Source: Streptomyces bacillaris (GTDB lineage Bacteria; Actinomycetota; Actinomycetes; Streptomycetales; Streptomycetaceae). Taken from it: DNA of 64,000 nucleotides. The stretch spans positions 1,860,001 through 1,924,000 of the forward strand of contig NZ_CP029378.1 in NCBI RefSeq assembly GCF_003268675.1. The letters are read 5' to 3'. Of this stretch, positions 18,682-26,598 are shown piece by piece. Under the pieces are notes generated by a model. It did no database searches. It was not told where the DNA came from and saw only the letters and a program-made list of their open reading frames with translations. Numbering within the stretch: the first letter of the stretch is position 1; each line of letters starts with the position of its first letter. The translations under genes and the position numbers were made by a program.

Positions 18682-20307
18682 CTACTCGACCACCGGCGGC
18701 ACGGCTCCACGCCGTCGCGACGCCCATGTTTCTTCGTCTTCCGTCAGGTAGTCCGGACGAGTCGACCCGGTGTTCTCCTCATCCTCCCGGTCGGTCTTCC
18801 GCCGAGCAGCAGGGCCACGAACCAGGCCTGCACCACCAGCAGTGAAGCCCTTGGCACCGGAGCCTGACGCCCCTCGGGGCGTACTGCCGCTCGCGCCGGG
18901 TGCACCGATTACCGTTCCTCGCGGGACTCCACGAGTTCCGCCCATCCCGGACACACCGGAAACAGTCCGCTGCGGTGTGCCGCCCACGATGCCGGTGCCC
19001 TGTCCCGTACGAGAGCTCCCGGGCACGGCTGTACCACCGGGAGCCGCGGTGGGGCGGCCGCCCATGACCCCGGACTGACCCGCCATGGGCGGCTGCGTCC
19101 CTCCGCCGATACGCCCCGCTGCTGATGGTCCACTGGCCATGGGGCTCGGCCGACCGACGGGCATGCCCGCGTCCCCTCTGGCTGTGGTGGGGCCAGCGCC
19201 CATGGGGGCGGCCTTCCCCAGGCCACCCCCCACCGGGTTCACCGACCGGGGTCCGCCCGATGCCCCTGTGTACCGCGGGGGACCTGCCGGTACCTGGTTA
19301 CCGAAGCTGGTCACCATGGGCGGCGTCGGTACGTTCGGTCCTGGCCCATTGGCAACCGGCGGAGTGGGCGGCGCCGTGGTGGTAAGTGTGTTCGGAACAG
19401 TCGGGGGAGCGACGCTGTTGATCTCCGTCCCTACTCTCCCGTCCAGCACAGGCGCGGGTCCAAGAACCTCGGCCGGGGACCGGCCACTCTGGCTGCCGAC
19501 GCCAGGCGATCCGCCTAGTACTGCGCGCTCCGACACGACAGGCGCGGCCCTATCCGCACCCAGAGTTTCGGTACCGCCGGACGACAACCCCGCTGATACG
19601 TTCTGCTCCCCATTGCCGACTGGCCTAGGGACATCGATACCAAGCCGCTGATCGAACCGCGGCGGCTCCTGCGCAGCCAGCACTTCCTCCGACACCGCGT
19701 AGTACGACGCCAGCCGGTTGATCTGGTTGATGGCCTCCTGGCGGTTCCTCTCCACCGCCATGGCCTCCGCGTACACCGGGTTGGTCTGGGTCCGGGCCGG
19801 GAACAGGATGTCGTCCACGTCCGTCTGGATCATCCGGCGGTCGCGCGGCGGCATGGAATTGCGTACCGACGCCAGGCCCGTGCCCGCCACCGTGATCTGC
19901 GTGCCCGCCGCGTCCGCGAAGTCGCTGAGCTTCGTGGCGTGGCCGACCAGGCCCTTGCCCCACTTACGGAAGGCCTCGCCGGACTCGCCCTGCCAGTCGA
20001 CCTTGTCGATGTAGTCGCCCAGATCCTTCGCCGCGCTCCGGATCGCGTCCCTGGCCTTCCAGAGCGCCTCGCCCGCGTTCTCCAGGTCCGCCGGGTTGGA
20101 GTTCTCCACCAGATCGATGATGGCGTTGAGGTCGTGTCCCTCGAACGAGGTACGGCCTCCGGTGCTGCCGCCGCCGGGAGCGAAGAGGTTCAGGACCTTC
20201 TTGCCCAGCTCCGTCGCGTCGGTGACGACCAGTTGGGCCCTGACGCGACCCTCGTCCTGCTTCTGCTGTTCCGCCGGGGTCAGTTCCGGCTGCTTCTCGT
20301 CGCTCAT
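18682..20307 (-). CDS. WXG100/PPE-like protein with long Gly/Pro-rich tail
   Basis: This is a 541-aa protein. Residues about 1-220 are helical and contain a WXG100-like turn (VDWQGESGEAFRKWG). The remainder is low-complexity Gly/Pro/Thr/Ser sequence, so the layout resembles PPE or large WXG-domain ESX substrates. It starts at ATG 20307, where its ATGA overlaps the stop codon of the preceding helical gene, so the pair is translationally coupled. Mycosin 2 and esxBA follow on the same strand. I infer an exported or membrane-proximal ESX role; no enzymatic domain is visible. Confidence 0.8.
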   Translation of the reverse strand: MSDEKQPELTPAEQQKQDEGRVRAQLVVTDATELGKKVLNLFAPGGGSTGGRTSFEGHDLNAIIDLVENSNPADLENAGEALWKARDAIRSAAKDLGDYIDKVDWQGESGEAFRKWGKGLVGHATKLSDFADAAGTQITVAGTGLASVRNSMPPRDRRMIQTDVDDILFPARTQTNPVYAEAMAVERNRQEAINQINRLASYYAVSEEVLAAQEPPRFDQRLGIDVPRPVGNGEQNVSAGLSSGGTETLGADRAAPVVSERAVLGGSPGVGSQSGRSPAEVLGPAPVLDGRVGTEINSVAPPTVPNTLTTTAPPTPPVANGPGPNVPTPPMVTSFGNQVPAGPPRYTGASGGPRSVNPVGGGLGKAAPMGAGPTTARGDAGMPVGRPSPMASGPSAAGRIGGGTQPPMAGQSGVMGGRPTAAPGGTAVPGSSRTGQGTGIVGGTPQRTVSGVSGMGGTRGVPRGTVIGAPGASGSTPRGASGSGAKGFTAGGAGLVRGPAARRKTDREDEENTGSTRPDYLTEDEETWASRRRGAVPPVVE

Positions 20308-20732
20308 TCCGCTCCCCACCCGGACCCGGACCGACCGTCGTCACTGCGCTGCTTCTGCTTGGCAGCCTCCGCGTGTTCCTTGTCGATCCGCGTCTGGATC
20401 TCGTGGAACCGCCGCCGCGTGTCGTCGTCCACATTGTCGAACCCGACCGCCGCCGCGTGCACGCCCAGGCTCAGGTACTCGATCTGGTCGCCGAGCGACT
20501 TGGAGAGCGAGACCAGGGACTCGTGGACGCGGTTGTACTGGGTGTAGAGGCCGTCCGCCTCGGCGAAGCGGGCGTTGGGGCCGCTCAAGGAGGCGCGGGA
20601 CACCGTCTGTGCCGCCACCTTCGACTTGCCGGCCGCCGAGCCCTCGAGGTCCGCGAGTACGGCGTCCACCCGCTTCTTGAAGGTCTCCAGCGCGCCTACA
20701 CCACGCCTGAGATCACCGCCTGGACCGGTCAC
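20304..20732 (-). CDS. Helical ESX-locus protein, unknown function
   Basis: This is a 142-aa, almost entirely alpha-helical protein without signal peptide or membrane segment. I choose GTG 20732 because GGGGAGG at 20741-20747 lies eight bases upstream; an ATG at 20756 has no such site. Its stop codon overlaps the start of the WXG100/PPE-like gene (ATGA), so the two products probably act together, as PE/PPE or substrate/chaperone pairs do. It could be the partner subunit of the larger protein. The family is not recognised. Confidence 0.75.
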   Translation of the reverse strand: MTGPGGDLRRGVGALETFKKRVDAVLADLEGSAAGKSKVAAQTVSRASLSGPNARFAEADGLYTQYNRVHESLVSLSKSLGDQIEYLSLGVHAAAVGFDNVDDDTRRRFHEIQTRIDKEHAEAAKQKQRSDDGRSGSGWGAE

Positions 20733-20885
20733 AGTGCCGTCCTCCCCGTTGTGCATCCCCGTTTGCTCGGACCGTTCGGCGTTGCTATCGCATCGACACG
20801 GTCGGAGCCCATCTCATCCGGCAACTCTAGTCACTGCGTGGCGCCGGGCCAATCGGGTTGGCTGCCACGTGACTTGTCTCATGCG

Positions 20886-22136
20886 TCAACCGCCGCCCGC
20901 CACCCGCCTCATGCGGCGATTCCTGTCCCGTACGGCCACGGCCGCACCGGCGATGGCGGCCACCAGGACGCCGCCGCCCACGACGACGTACGTCGCCAGG
21001 CGGGCGTTGCGTTCGTCGGCCGTCTCGCCCAGGTGGAACTCGGCCGGGGTGGGGGCTTCGCCTTTGCTCATGCCTTCGCGGGCGACCGGGCGGTCGATGG
21101 GCTTGTCGTCCTCGGTCAGGGCGCGCACCGGGTCGACGACGCCCCAGCCGACGTGGCGGTCGTGGCCCGCCACCGAGCGTTCCGCCGTCTGCTGGATCTG
21201 GGCGACGATCTGACGCTGCGTCCACTTGGGGTGCTTGGCCTTGATGAGGGCGGCGACCCCGGCGACGTACGGGGCGGAGAAGCTGGTGCCGTTGTCGGCG
21301 CAGTGGCCGCCGCCGGGGACGGTGGAGATCATGTCCACGCCGGGGGCGGCGATGCCGACGAACCCGCCGCCCTGGGAGAAGTAGGCGCGTTCGTTGTTCC
21401 GGTCCGAGGAGGCGACGGCCAGGACGCCTTCGTACGAGGCCGGGTAGGTCGGCTTCACCTTGCCGTCCACCCCGTCGTTGCCCGCCGACGCGACGACCAC
21501 GATGTCCTTGGACAGGGCGTGTTCGACCGCCTGCTTCAGGAGCGGTGTCGGTGCCACGGCGTCGGCGGTGTCCTGGGAGATGTTGATGATGTCGGCCTCC
21601 GCCTTGTCGGCGGCGTAGCGGATGGCCTCGGCCAGGGTCTCGGCCGTGCCGTTGCCCTCGGCGTCGTTCTGCTGGATCGGGATGATCGTGGCGTCGGGGG
21701 CGAGGCCGGTGAAGCCCGTGCCCTTCGCCTCGCGGGCGGCGATGATGCCGGCGACCTTGGTGCCGTGGCCCACGGTGTCCGTGGTGCCGTCCTCCTTGCC
21801 GCGCTCCAGTTTCCGGCCGTCCTTTGTCTTGAGGTCCTTCCGCATCAGGTTGCGGCCCGCCTTGACGTCCACGGCCGGGGTGAGCTGAGGGTTCTTCACG
21901 TCGACGCCGGTGTCGATGACCGCCACCCGTACCCCCTTGCCGGTGGACTGCTTCCACAGCTCGTCCATCAGCACGCGCTGCAGCGACCAGGGGCGGCCCG
22001 CGTACATCTTCGAGGGGAACGTGCACTGCGTCGCGTCGTCCGCCGCCGCCGTGGGGAGCGGCAGGGCTACCAGGAGGAGGCTTGCCGCCGTCGCCACCTT
22101 GAGGAGACGGCCCGTACCCGGACCCGCCGTCCTCAT
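20886..22136 (-). CDS. mycP1: Mycosin (ESX-associated subtilisin-like serine protease), first copy
   Basis: This is a 416-aa subtilase with signal peptide (about residues 11-32), catalytic Asp75 (AVIDTGVD), His124 (GHGTKVAG) and Ser285 (NGTSFSAP), and a C-terminal transmembrane helix (about residues 382-403). Unlike mycP2 it has the GC-rich codon use of its surroundings. The start overlaps the eccB stop codon (ATGA), tying it to the membrane core complex, as mycosins stabilise that complex in mycobacteria. It is the better candidate for the core mycosin. Confidence 0.93.
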   Translation of the reverse strand: MRTAGPGTGRLLKVATAASLLLVALPLPTAAADDATQCTFPSKMYAGRPWSLQRVLMDELWKQSTGKGVRVAVIDTGVDVKNPQLTPAVDVKAGRNLMRKDLKTKDGRKLERGKEDGTTDTVGHGTKVAGIIAAREAKGTGFTGLAPDATIIPIQQNDAEGNGTAETLAEAIRYAADKAEADIINISQDTADAVAPTPLLKQAVEHALSKDIVVVASAGNDGVDGKVKPTYPASYEGVLAVASSDRNNERAYFSQGGGFVGIAAPGVDMISTVPGGGHCADNGTSFSAPYVAGVAALIKAKHPKWTQRQIVAQIQQTAERSVAGHDRHVGWGVVDPVRALTEDDKPIDRPVAREGMSKGEAPTPAEFHLGETADERNARLATYVVVGGGVLVAAIAGAAVAVRDRNRRMRRVAGGG

Positions 22137-23665
22137 GAGCCCTGCGGCTGGCTCGCCGCGCCCGTCGAGAGCCTGGGGCCCGTCGGCAGGAACGTGGACC
22201 AGACGGCCGGTACCGGGGTGGGGTCGACGTCCTTGTAGCCGAGCAGGTTCTGTGCCTGCTGCGCCTCCTGGCGGCGCGCCTGCTGCTCCTTCTCCGAGCC
22301 GGAGGCGCCGATGCCGGAGTCGTCCTGGCCGCTGTCGCTGTTGGACTGCATCGCGTAGCGCAGGCCGGTGTCGGTGACCAGGAAGAGGAAGCCCACGTCG
22401 GTCTTCGAGCCCTTGAACTGGCGGAAGAACTCGCCCGATCCGGGGGTCACGTAGGCGCTGGAGGAGCCGGTGGGGAGCGTCGCCGGGAATCCCGTACCGA
22501 CCCAGGTCGAGAGGGTGGTGGCGCCGTTGTCGGCGTCGACGTCGCGCAGGACGTTGCACACGGTGTTCCGGCTTCCCTTCCCGACGTCCGGTGAGTTGAC
22601 GGGCTTCGGCTCGTGGGCGGGCCAGTCGAGCTCCGCGCCGAAGGCCTGGCCCGGCGAGAAGTCGGCGGCGCTCACCGGCTTCTCCCGGCCGGCCTGGCCG
22701 AGCGTCGACAGGTCCCGGCTGCTGAGCAGGAGCTTGGCGATGAAGTCCGAGACCGGGGCGACCCTGCCGGGCAGGACGACATAGCTCTGGGTCCTGGTTC
22801 CGGCGGTGGCGGCCAGGACCATGCCGACCTTGTTGGTGGCGGCGTCCAGGGTGCCCGGGGCGTTCGCCGGGTCGCCCGGCTTGCCGTCCAGGGTGGGGAA
22901 GGTGATCCGGTCGCCGCGGTGCAGCGTGGCCAGCCAGGCGGCGGAGACGCGCTGGGGCTTGGCGTTCTGGCCGACCAGGGTGCGCAGCAGCAGTTCGTCG
23001 TCGGGGAGCGGGTAGGCCTTGCCTACGGCGTCGACGAGATAGCGGGTCCGGTCGGGGGCGGGCCCCTCGACGTACATGGCCTCGCCGCCGCGCAGCCGTG
23101 AGGCGCCCTCGGTCTTGTTCTTCTCGCGCTCGGCGAGGACGAAGGCCGCCTTCTGGATGGCCTGGCCGCCCTCGCCGGGCCGCTCGCAGACCGCCCACCG
23201 CTTGGCGGCCCCGGCGTCCTTGGGGTCGGGCAGCCGGTCGGGGGCGTACGGGATGCCGAGGGTCGCGCCGTGCGGGATCGTGCCGTTGTCCAGCACCGAT
23301 TCGTCGACGTTGACGACCGTGCCCTTGTCCTGGGCGAGCAGGAGCTTGGCCGAGGACATGTTCAGGACGGGGTGGAGCTGCTTCTTGCCGTTGGTCGTCA
23401 ACACCACATAACGGGTGGTGGACTTGCTGGCGATGATGACGTTCTCGTGCGGGGTGTCCCAGCCCTTGGGGGCCACCGGCTTGAACATGCCCCAGGCGCC
23501 GAAGCCGGCGAGGACGACGACGCCGATGATCGCTCCCGGCAGGACCGCGCGCAGGGGGCGCGGCGCGCCTTCCTCGGAGCCGGTCGGGTTGGGTTGCAGG
23601 AACTGTGCGATCAGCCTTCGCTTCGCAAAGGTGTAGGCGTTGAGCTCGTCCCGCCGTGATGCCAT
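22133..23665 (-). CDS. eccB: ESX (type VII) secretion protein EccB
   Basis: EccB is the bitopic core component with a large extracytoplasmic domain. The 510-aa product starts with the family signature MASRRDELNAYTFAKRRLIAQFLQPNP, has one transmembrane helix at about residues 41-62 (LPGAIIGVVVLAGFGAWGMF), then the periplasmic-type domain, and a Gln/Arg-rich C-terminal stretch. The ATG at 23665 has AAGGGG nine bases upstream. It is divergent from eccE across 183 bp and coupled to mycP1. Confidence 0.94.
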   Translation of the reverse strand: MASRRDELNAYTFAKRRLIAQFLQPNPTGSEEGAPRPLRAVLPGAIIGVVVLAGFGAWGMFKPVAPKGWDTPHENVIIASKSTTRYVVLTTNGKKQLHPVLNMSSAKLLLAQDKGTVVNVDESVLDNGTIPHGATLGIPYAPDRLPDPKDAGAAKRWAVCERPGEGGQAIQKAAFVLAEREKNKTEGASRLRGGEAMYVEGPAPDRTRYLVDAVGKAYPLPDDELLLRTLVGQNAKPQRVSAAWLATLHRGDRITFPTLDGKPGDPANAPGTLDAATNKVGMVLAATAGTRTQSYVVLPGRVAPVSDFIAKLLLSSRDLSTLGQAGREKPVSAADFSPGQAFGAELDWPAHEPKPVNSPDVGKGSRNTVCNVLRDVDADNGATTLSTWVGTGFPATLPTGSSSAYVTPGSGEFFRQFKGSKTDVGFLFLVTDTGLRYAMQSNSDSGQDDSGIGASGSEKEQQARRQEAQQAQNLLGYKDVDPTPVPAVWSTFLPTGPRLSTGAASQPQGS

Positions 23666-23848
23666 GTTCCGCTGCCCCTTCTCCCCGATGGTCGACCAGG
23701 GTGCCATACGCACCGTCGGCCCCCGCTGTCGCACCGGGCCCCTACTATGCCCCCAGGGGTTCGGCCCCCACTGCTCAGGTAGGGTGACCAACCGATCAAC
23801 ACCCGTACGGAAAACGGCGAATACGGGACACGAGGGGGCAACGCGGCA

Positions 23849-25210
23849 ATGGGTGCAGCCACGCGCGAGCGTACTGGGCGGTCCGGTCGCCGGGCCTCCG
23901 GTTCTTCCCGGCGGCAACGCAGCAACGGTGGCGGCGGGCCTGCCGCCGCAGCCCCCGCCACCACGCCGGACACCGCGTCGGGCACCCCCGCGGCCACCAC
24001 CCTGCGCGCCATCGCGCGCACCGACCGGGTGCGGCCCCTGCGGCGGCAGTTGGTGATCATCGAGGCGGCGCTCGTGGTGGCCGTGGTGGGTGCGGTGCTG
24101 GGCGGTGCGTGGCTGGTGCCCGCCGGGGTGCTGACCGTGCTGCTGGTGCTGCTCGCGGTGGTACGCCGCCGGGGCCGCGCGCTCCAGGACTGGCTGTCGG
24201 GCGCCCTCACGCTGAAGGCCCGGCGGCGGGCGGCCGCGGCGGCGGGCCCCGACGCGGAGCCCATGCTCGCCCCGGTCGCGGAGAACGTCCCCGGCTTCGC
24301 TCCTTATATCTATGTCGACCGGGACCACCGCACGGTGGGCATGCTCGGTGACGGCACCTTCCTGACCGCCGCGGTCCGGGTGGAGGCGAGCGGTGAGGCG
24401 CTGCGGCCCGCGTTCGGTGCCCGTTCGCTCCCGCTGTCGCTGCTCGGGGACGCCCTCCAGGTCGACGACATCGTGCTGGAGTCGGCGCAGTTGGTGCAGC
24501 AGGTACGGGCCGCTCCCGCGCCCCATCTGCCGCAGCAGTCGGTGGCCCGCCTCTCCTACGGGCCCCTTCAGGACAGGACCGGGGCGCCCGCGCTCCGGAT
24601 GACCTGGGTGGCGGTGAAGCTGGATCCGGAGCTGTGCCGGGAGGCCATCGAGGCGCGCGGCGGCGGGATCGAGGGGGCCCAGCGTGCCCTGGTGCGGGCC
24701 GCGGACCATGTGGCGAGCCGGATCACGGGGGCCGGGTTCCGGGCGGTGGTTCTGGACCAGGACGGGCTGAACTCGGCCGTCGCCACGTCCGCCTGCGCCA
24801 ACCCCCTGCTCTCGGGCCGCGCCGGACGTCCGGACGCCGCGCCGCAGCGGCGCACGATGGAGACCTCGCGGGTCTGGCGGTGCGACGACCGGTGGCACAC
24901 CACGTACGCCGTGGACCGCTGGCCCCAGTTGGGCCGGGGCGCGACGCCGCTCCCGCAGCTGGTCGCGCTGCTGACGTCGGTCCCCGCGTACGCCACGACC
25001 TTCAGCCTGACCGTACGGCGCGGAGCGCGGCAGGGTGAGACGAGCGTCAGCGGCCATGTCCGGGTGACCGGCGGGTCGGACACCGAACTCGTCGGCGTAC
25101 GCAGGACGTTGGAGCAGGCCGCCCGGCACGCCAAGGTCGGGCTGGCGCGGCTGGACCGCGAACAGCTGCCGGGTGTGCTGGCGACGCTCCCGCTGGGAGG
25201 GGCCCGGTGA
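23849..25210 (+). CDS. eccE: ESX (type VII) secretion protein EccE
   Basis: EccE is the peripheral membrane-core subunit. The 453-aa protein has a basic, Ala/Gly/Thr-rich N terminus, two transmembrane helices (about residues 67-87 and 90-106) and a soluble domain (YIYVDRDHRTVGMLGDGTFLTAAVRVE..) typical of the family. The ATG at 23849 follows a GAGGGGG site. Its stop codon overlaps the start of the next gene (GTGA), so that product is probably made in step with it. Confidence 0.87.
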   Translation: MGAATRERTGRSGRRASGSSRRQRSNGGGGPAAAAPATTPDTASGTPAATTLRAIARTDRVRPLRRQLVIIEAALVVAVVGAVLGGAWLVPAGVLTVLLVLLAVVRRRGRALQDWLSGALTLKARRRAAAAAGPDAEPMLAPVAENVPGFAPYIYVDRDHRTVGMLGDGTFLTAAVRVEASGEALRPAFGARSLPLSLLGDALQVDDIVLESAQLVQQVRAAPAPHLPQQSVARLSYGPLQDRTGAPALRMTWVAVKLDPELCREAIEARGGGIEGAQRALVRAADHVASRITGAGFRAVVLDQDGLNSAVATSACANPLLSGRAGRPDAAPQRRTMETSRVWRCDDRWHTTYAVDRWPQLGRGATPLPQLVALLTSVPAYATTFSLTVRRGARQGETSVSGHVRVTGGSDTELVGVRRTLEQAARHAKVGLARLDREQLPGVLATLPLGGAR

Positions 25211-25995
25211 GGGGCACGGCGAGGAGGGACGGTTCGGGGAGAGACAGTTCAGGAAGGGGCGCGGCTGTGGGGCGCGGACGCGGAGTGACGGAGCGGATCG
25301 GGGCCAGGCGCGGGCTGCTCGGCCCCCGCCACGCGGGCCACACCGTGCCCACCGACCATCTGGGCGCCCTGTCGCTCCCGGTCGGTGACGACGGCGTGAT
25401 CATCGGCGACGACGCGGAGGGGCGCCCGCAGTTGATCGGGTTCCACCGCCCGGTCCCGTACGACGTCCTGCTCATCGGCGGACTGTGGACGGCGCAGGTG
25501 CTGGCGCTGCGGGCCGCGGGCACCGGCGCCCGGGTGGCGGTCGAGACCGGCCGGGTCCAGGCCTGGACCACGCTGGCCCAGGCGGCGGGCGCCGGTCTCG
25601 AGTGCGTCTCCCTGTACGACGTGGGGCGGGTCCCGCCGACGGGCGCCACGGTCGGCAGCCCCGTGGTGGTGATCCGGGACTGCGGTATGCGGCCGCCCCG
25701 CGGCCGGGTCATCTCCTCCCCCTGGCAGTCCGTGCTGACGCTGCTCCCCTATCTCAGCCCCGTGGCGCCCCGGTTGATGCGCTCGTCGGCGCTCGTGGGC
25801 ATCCAGCGGGTCTCGCCCGACGAGGCCGAGCAGATCGGCCGCATCCTGGGGCTCGCCCGGGCCGAGAGCGAGGCGCTGCCGACACTGGCGGACGGGGTGA
25901 CGCTCTGGGTGGCGGGGCGCGAGCACCACTGGGTGATGACGAGCGCGACGGACGCGGAGACGGGTCTGCTGGGCACCGCTCGCCGGATGGACTGA
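25207..25995 (+). CDS. Conserved ESX-locus protein coupled to eccE, unknown function
   Basis: This is a soluble protein of up to 262 aa with alternating beta/alpha segments (VLLIGGLWTAQVLALRAAGTGARVAVET..). It has no signal peptide, membrane helix or nucleotide-binding motif that I recognise. The longest start, GTG 25207, overlaps the eccE stop codon. GTG 25267 (after GGAAGGGG) and GTG 25285 are alternatives and would remove a low-complexity Arg/Gly N terminus. The position between eccE and bldB argues for a role with the secretion system, but the sequence does not show which. Confidence 0.75.
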   Translation: MRGTARRDGSGRDSSGRGAAVGRGRGVTERIGARRGLLGPRHAGHTVPTDHLGALSLPVGDDGVIIGDDAEGRPQLIGFHRPVPYDVLLIGGLWTAQVLALRAAGTGARVAVETGRVQAWTTLAQAAGAGLECVSLYDVGRVPPTGATVGSPVVVIRDCGMRPPRGRVISSPWQSVLTLLPYLSPVAPRLMRSSALVGIQRVSPDEAEQIGRILGLARAESEALPTLADGVTLWVAGREHHWVMTSATDAETGLLGTARRMD

Positions 25996-26093
25996 TTCCT
26001 CTCCGTTCGCACCTCATGGCCCCCTCCCGCCAGGGAGCATGGACCACGCAGCACCACAGGCAGTTCGACAGTTCGATCGGAAGGGACGCCGGC

Positions 26094-26327
26094 ATGGGCA
26101 CCCAGCAGGAAAAGGACGAGCTCTACGCTCTGGACATCTCGGGCGTGGAGTGGCTGTGCGCACCCGGCACCGAGCAGGAGGAGGAGCGCGTCGAGATCGC
26201 TCATCTGCCCGGTGGCGCGGTCGCCATGCGCTCCTCCCTGGACCCCGACACCGTCCTGCGGTACACGGAGGCGGAGTGGCGGGCGTTCGTCCTGGGTGCG
26301 CGCGACGGTGAGTTCGACCTCAAGTAG
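26094..26327 (+). CDS. bldB: BldB-like DUF397 developmental regulator
   Basis: This is a 77-aa acidic DUF397 protein (LSG-type ISGVEWLCAPGT core, LPGGAVAMRSSLDPDTVLRYTEAEWRAFVLGARDGEFD). In S. coelicolor BldB, a small dimeric DUF397 protein required for aerial hyphae and antibiotics, is encoded beside the ESX genes, and this gene occupies the same position. AAGGGA precedes ATG 26094. S. coelicolor BldB is longer (98 aa from memory); an in-frame ATG at 26016 would extend this one to 103 aa. A perfect palindrome terminates it. Family membership is clear; the bldB identity rests on synteny. Confidence 0.75.
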   Translation: MGTQQEKDELYALDISGVEWLCAPGTEQEEERVEIAHLPGGAVAMRSSLDPDTVLRYTEAEWRAFVLGARDGEFDLK

Positions 26328-26346
26328 GCGCCGTCGGCGGTACGCG

Positions 26347-26374
26347 GGGTGGCGGCCGGGCCCGGCCGCCACCC
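26347..26374 (+). terminator. Terminator after bldB-like gene
   Basis: A perfect 28-bp palindrome (14-bp arms, 26347-26360 and 26361-26374) begins 20 nt past the stop codon. It is followed on the plus strand by a pyrimidine-rich run of repeated GCCGTTCTT-like units (about 26375-26421). Confidence 0.7.
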
Positions 26375-26598
26375 TTCGCCGTTCTCTGCCGCTCTTGCCG
26401 TTCTTCGCCGTTCTTTGCCGGGCGGTACGGCCTGCCGGAGTGCCCCCGATGGCGATTAGGGTGGGTGGGGCGCGGCAGAAGAAACCTGCGAGCGGGTTGT
26501 GCGCGTCGCAAGGGGGAGAGCCGGGCGTACCGGGCCCATGAGACCGGTCGCCCCCACCCACCACGGCACAAGGGTGCTCGACCACACCAGGAGGCACA

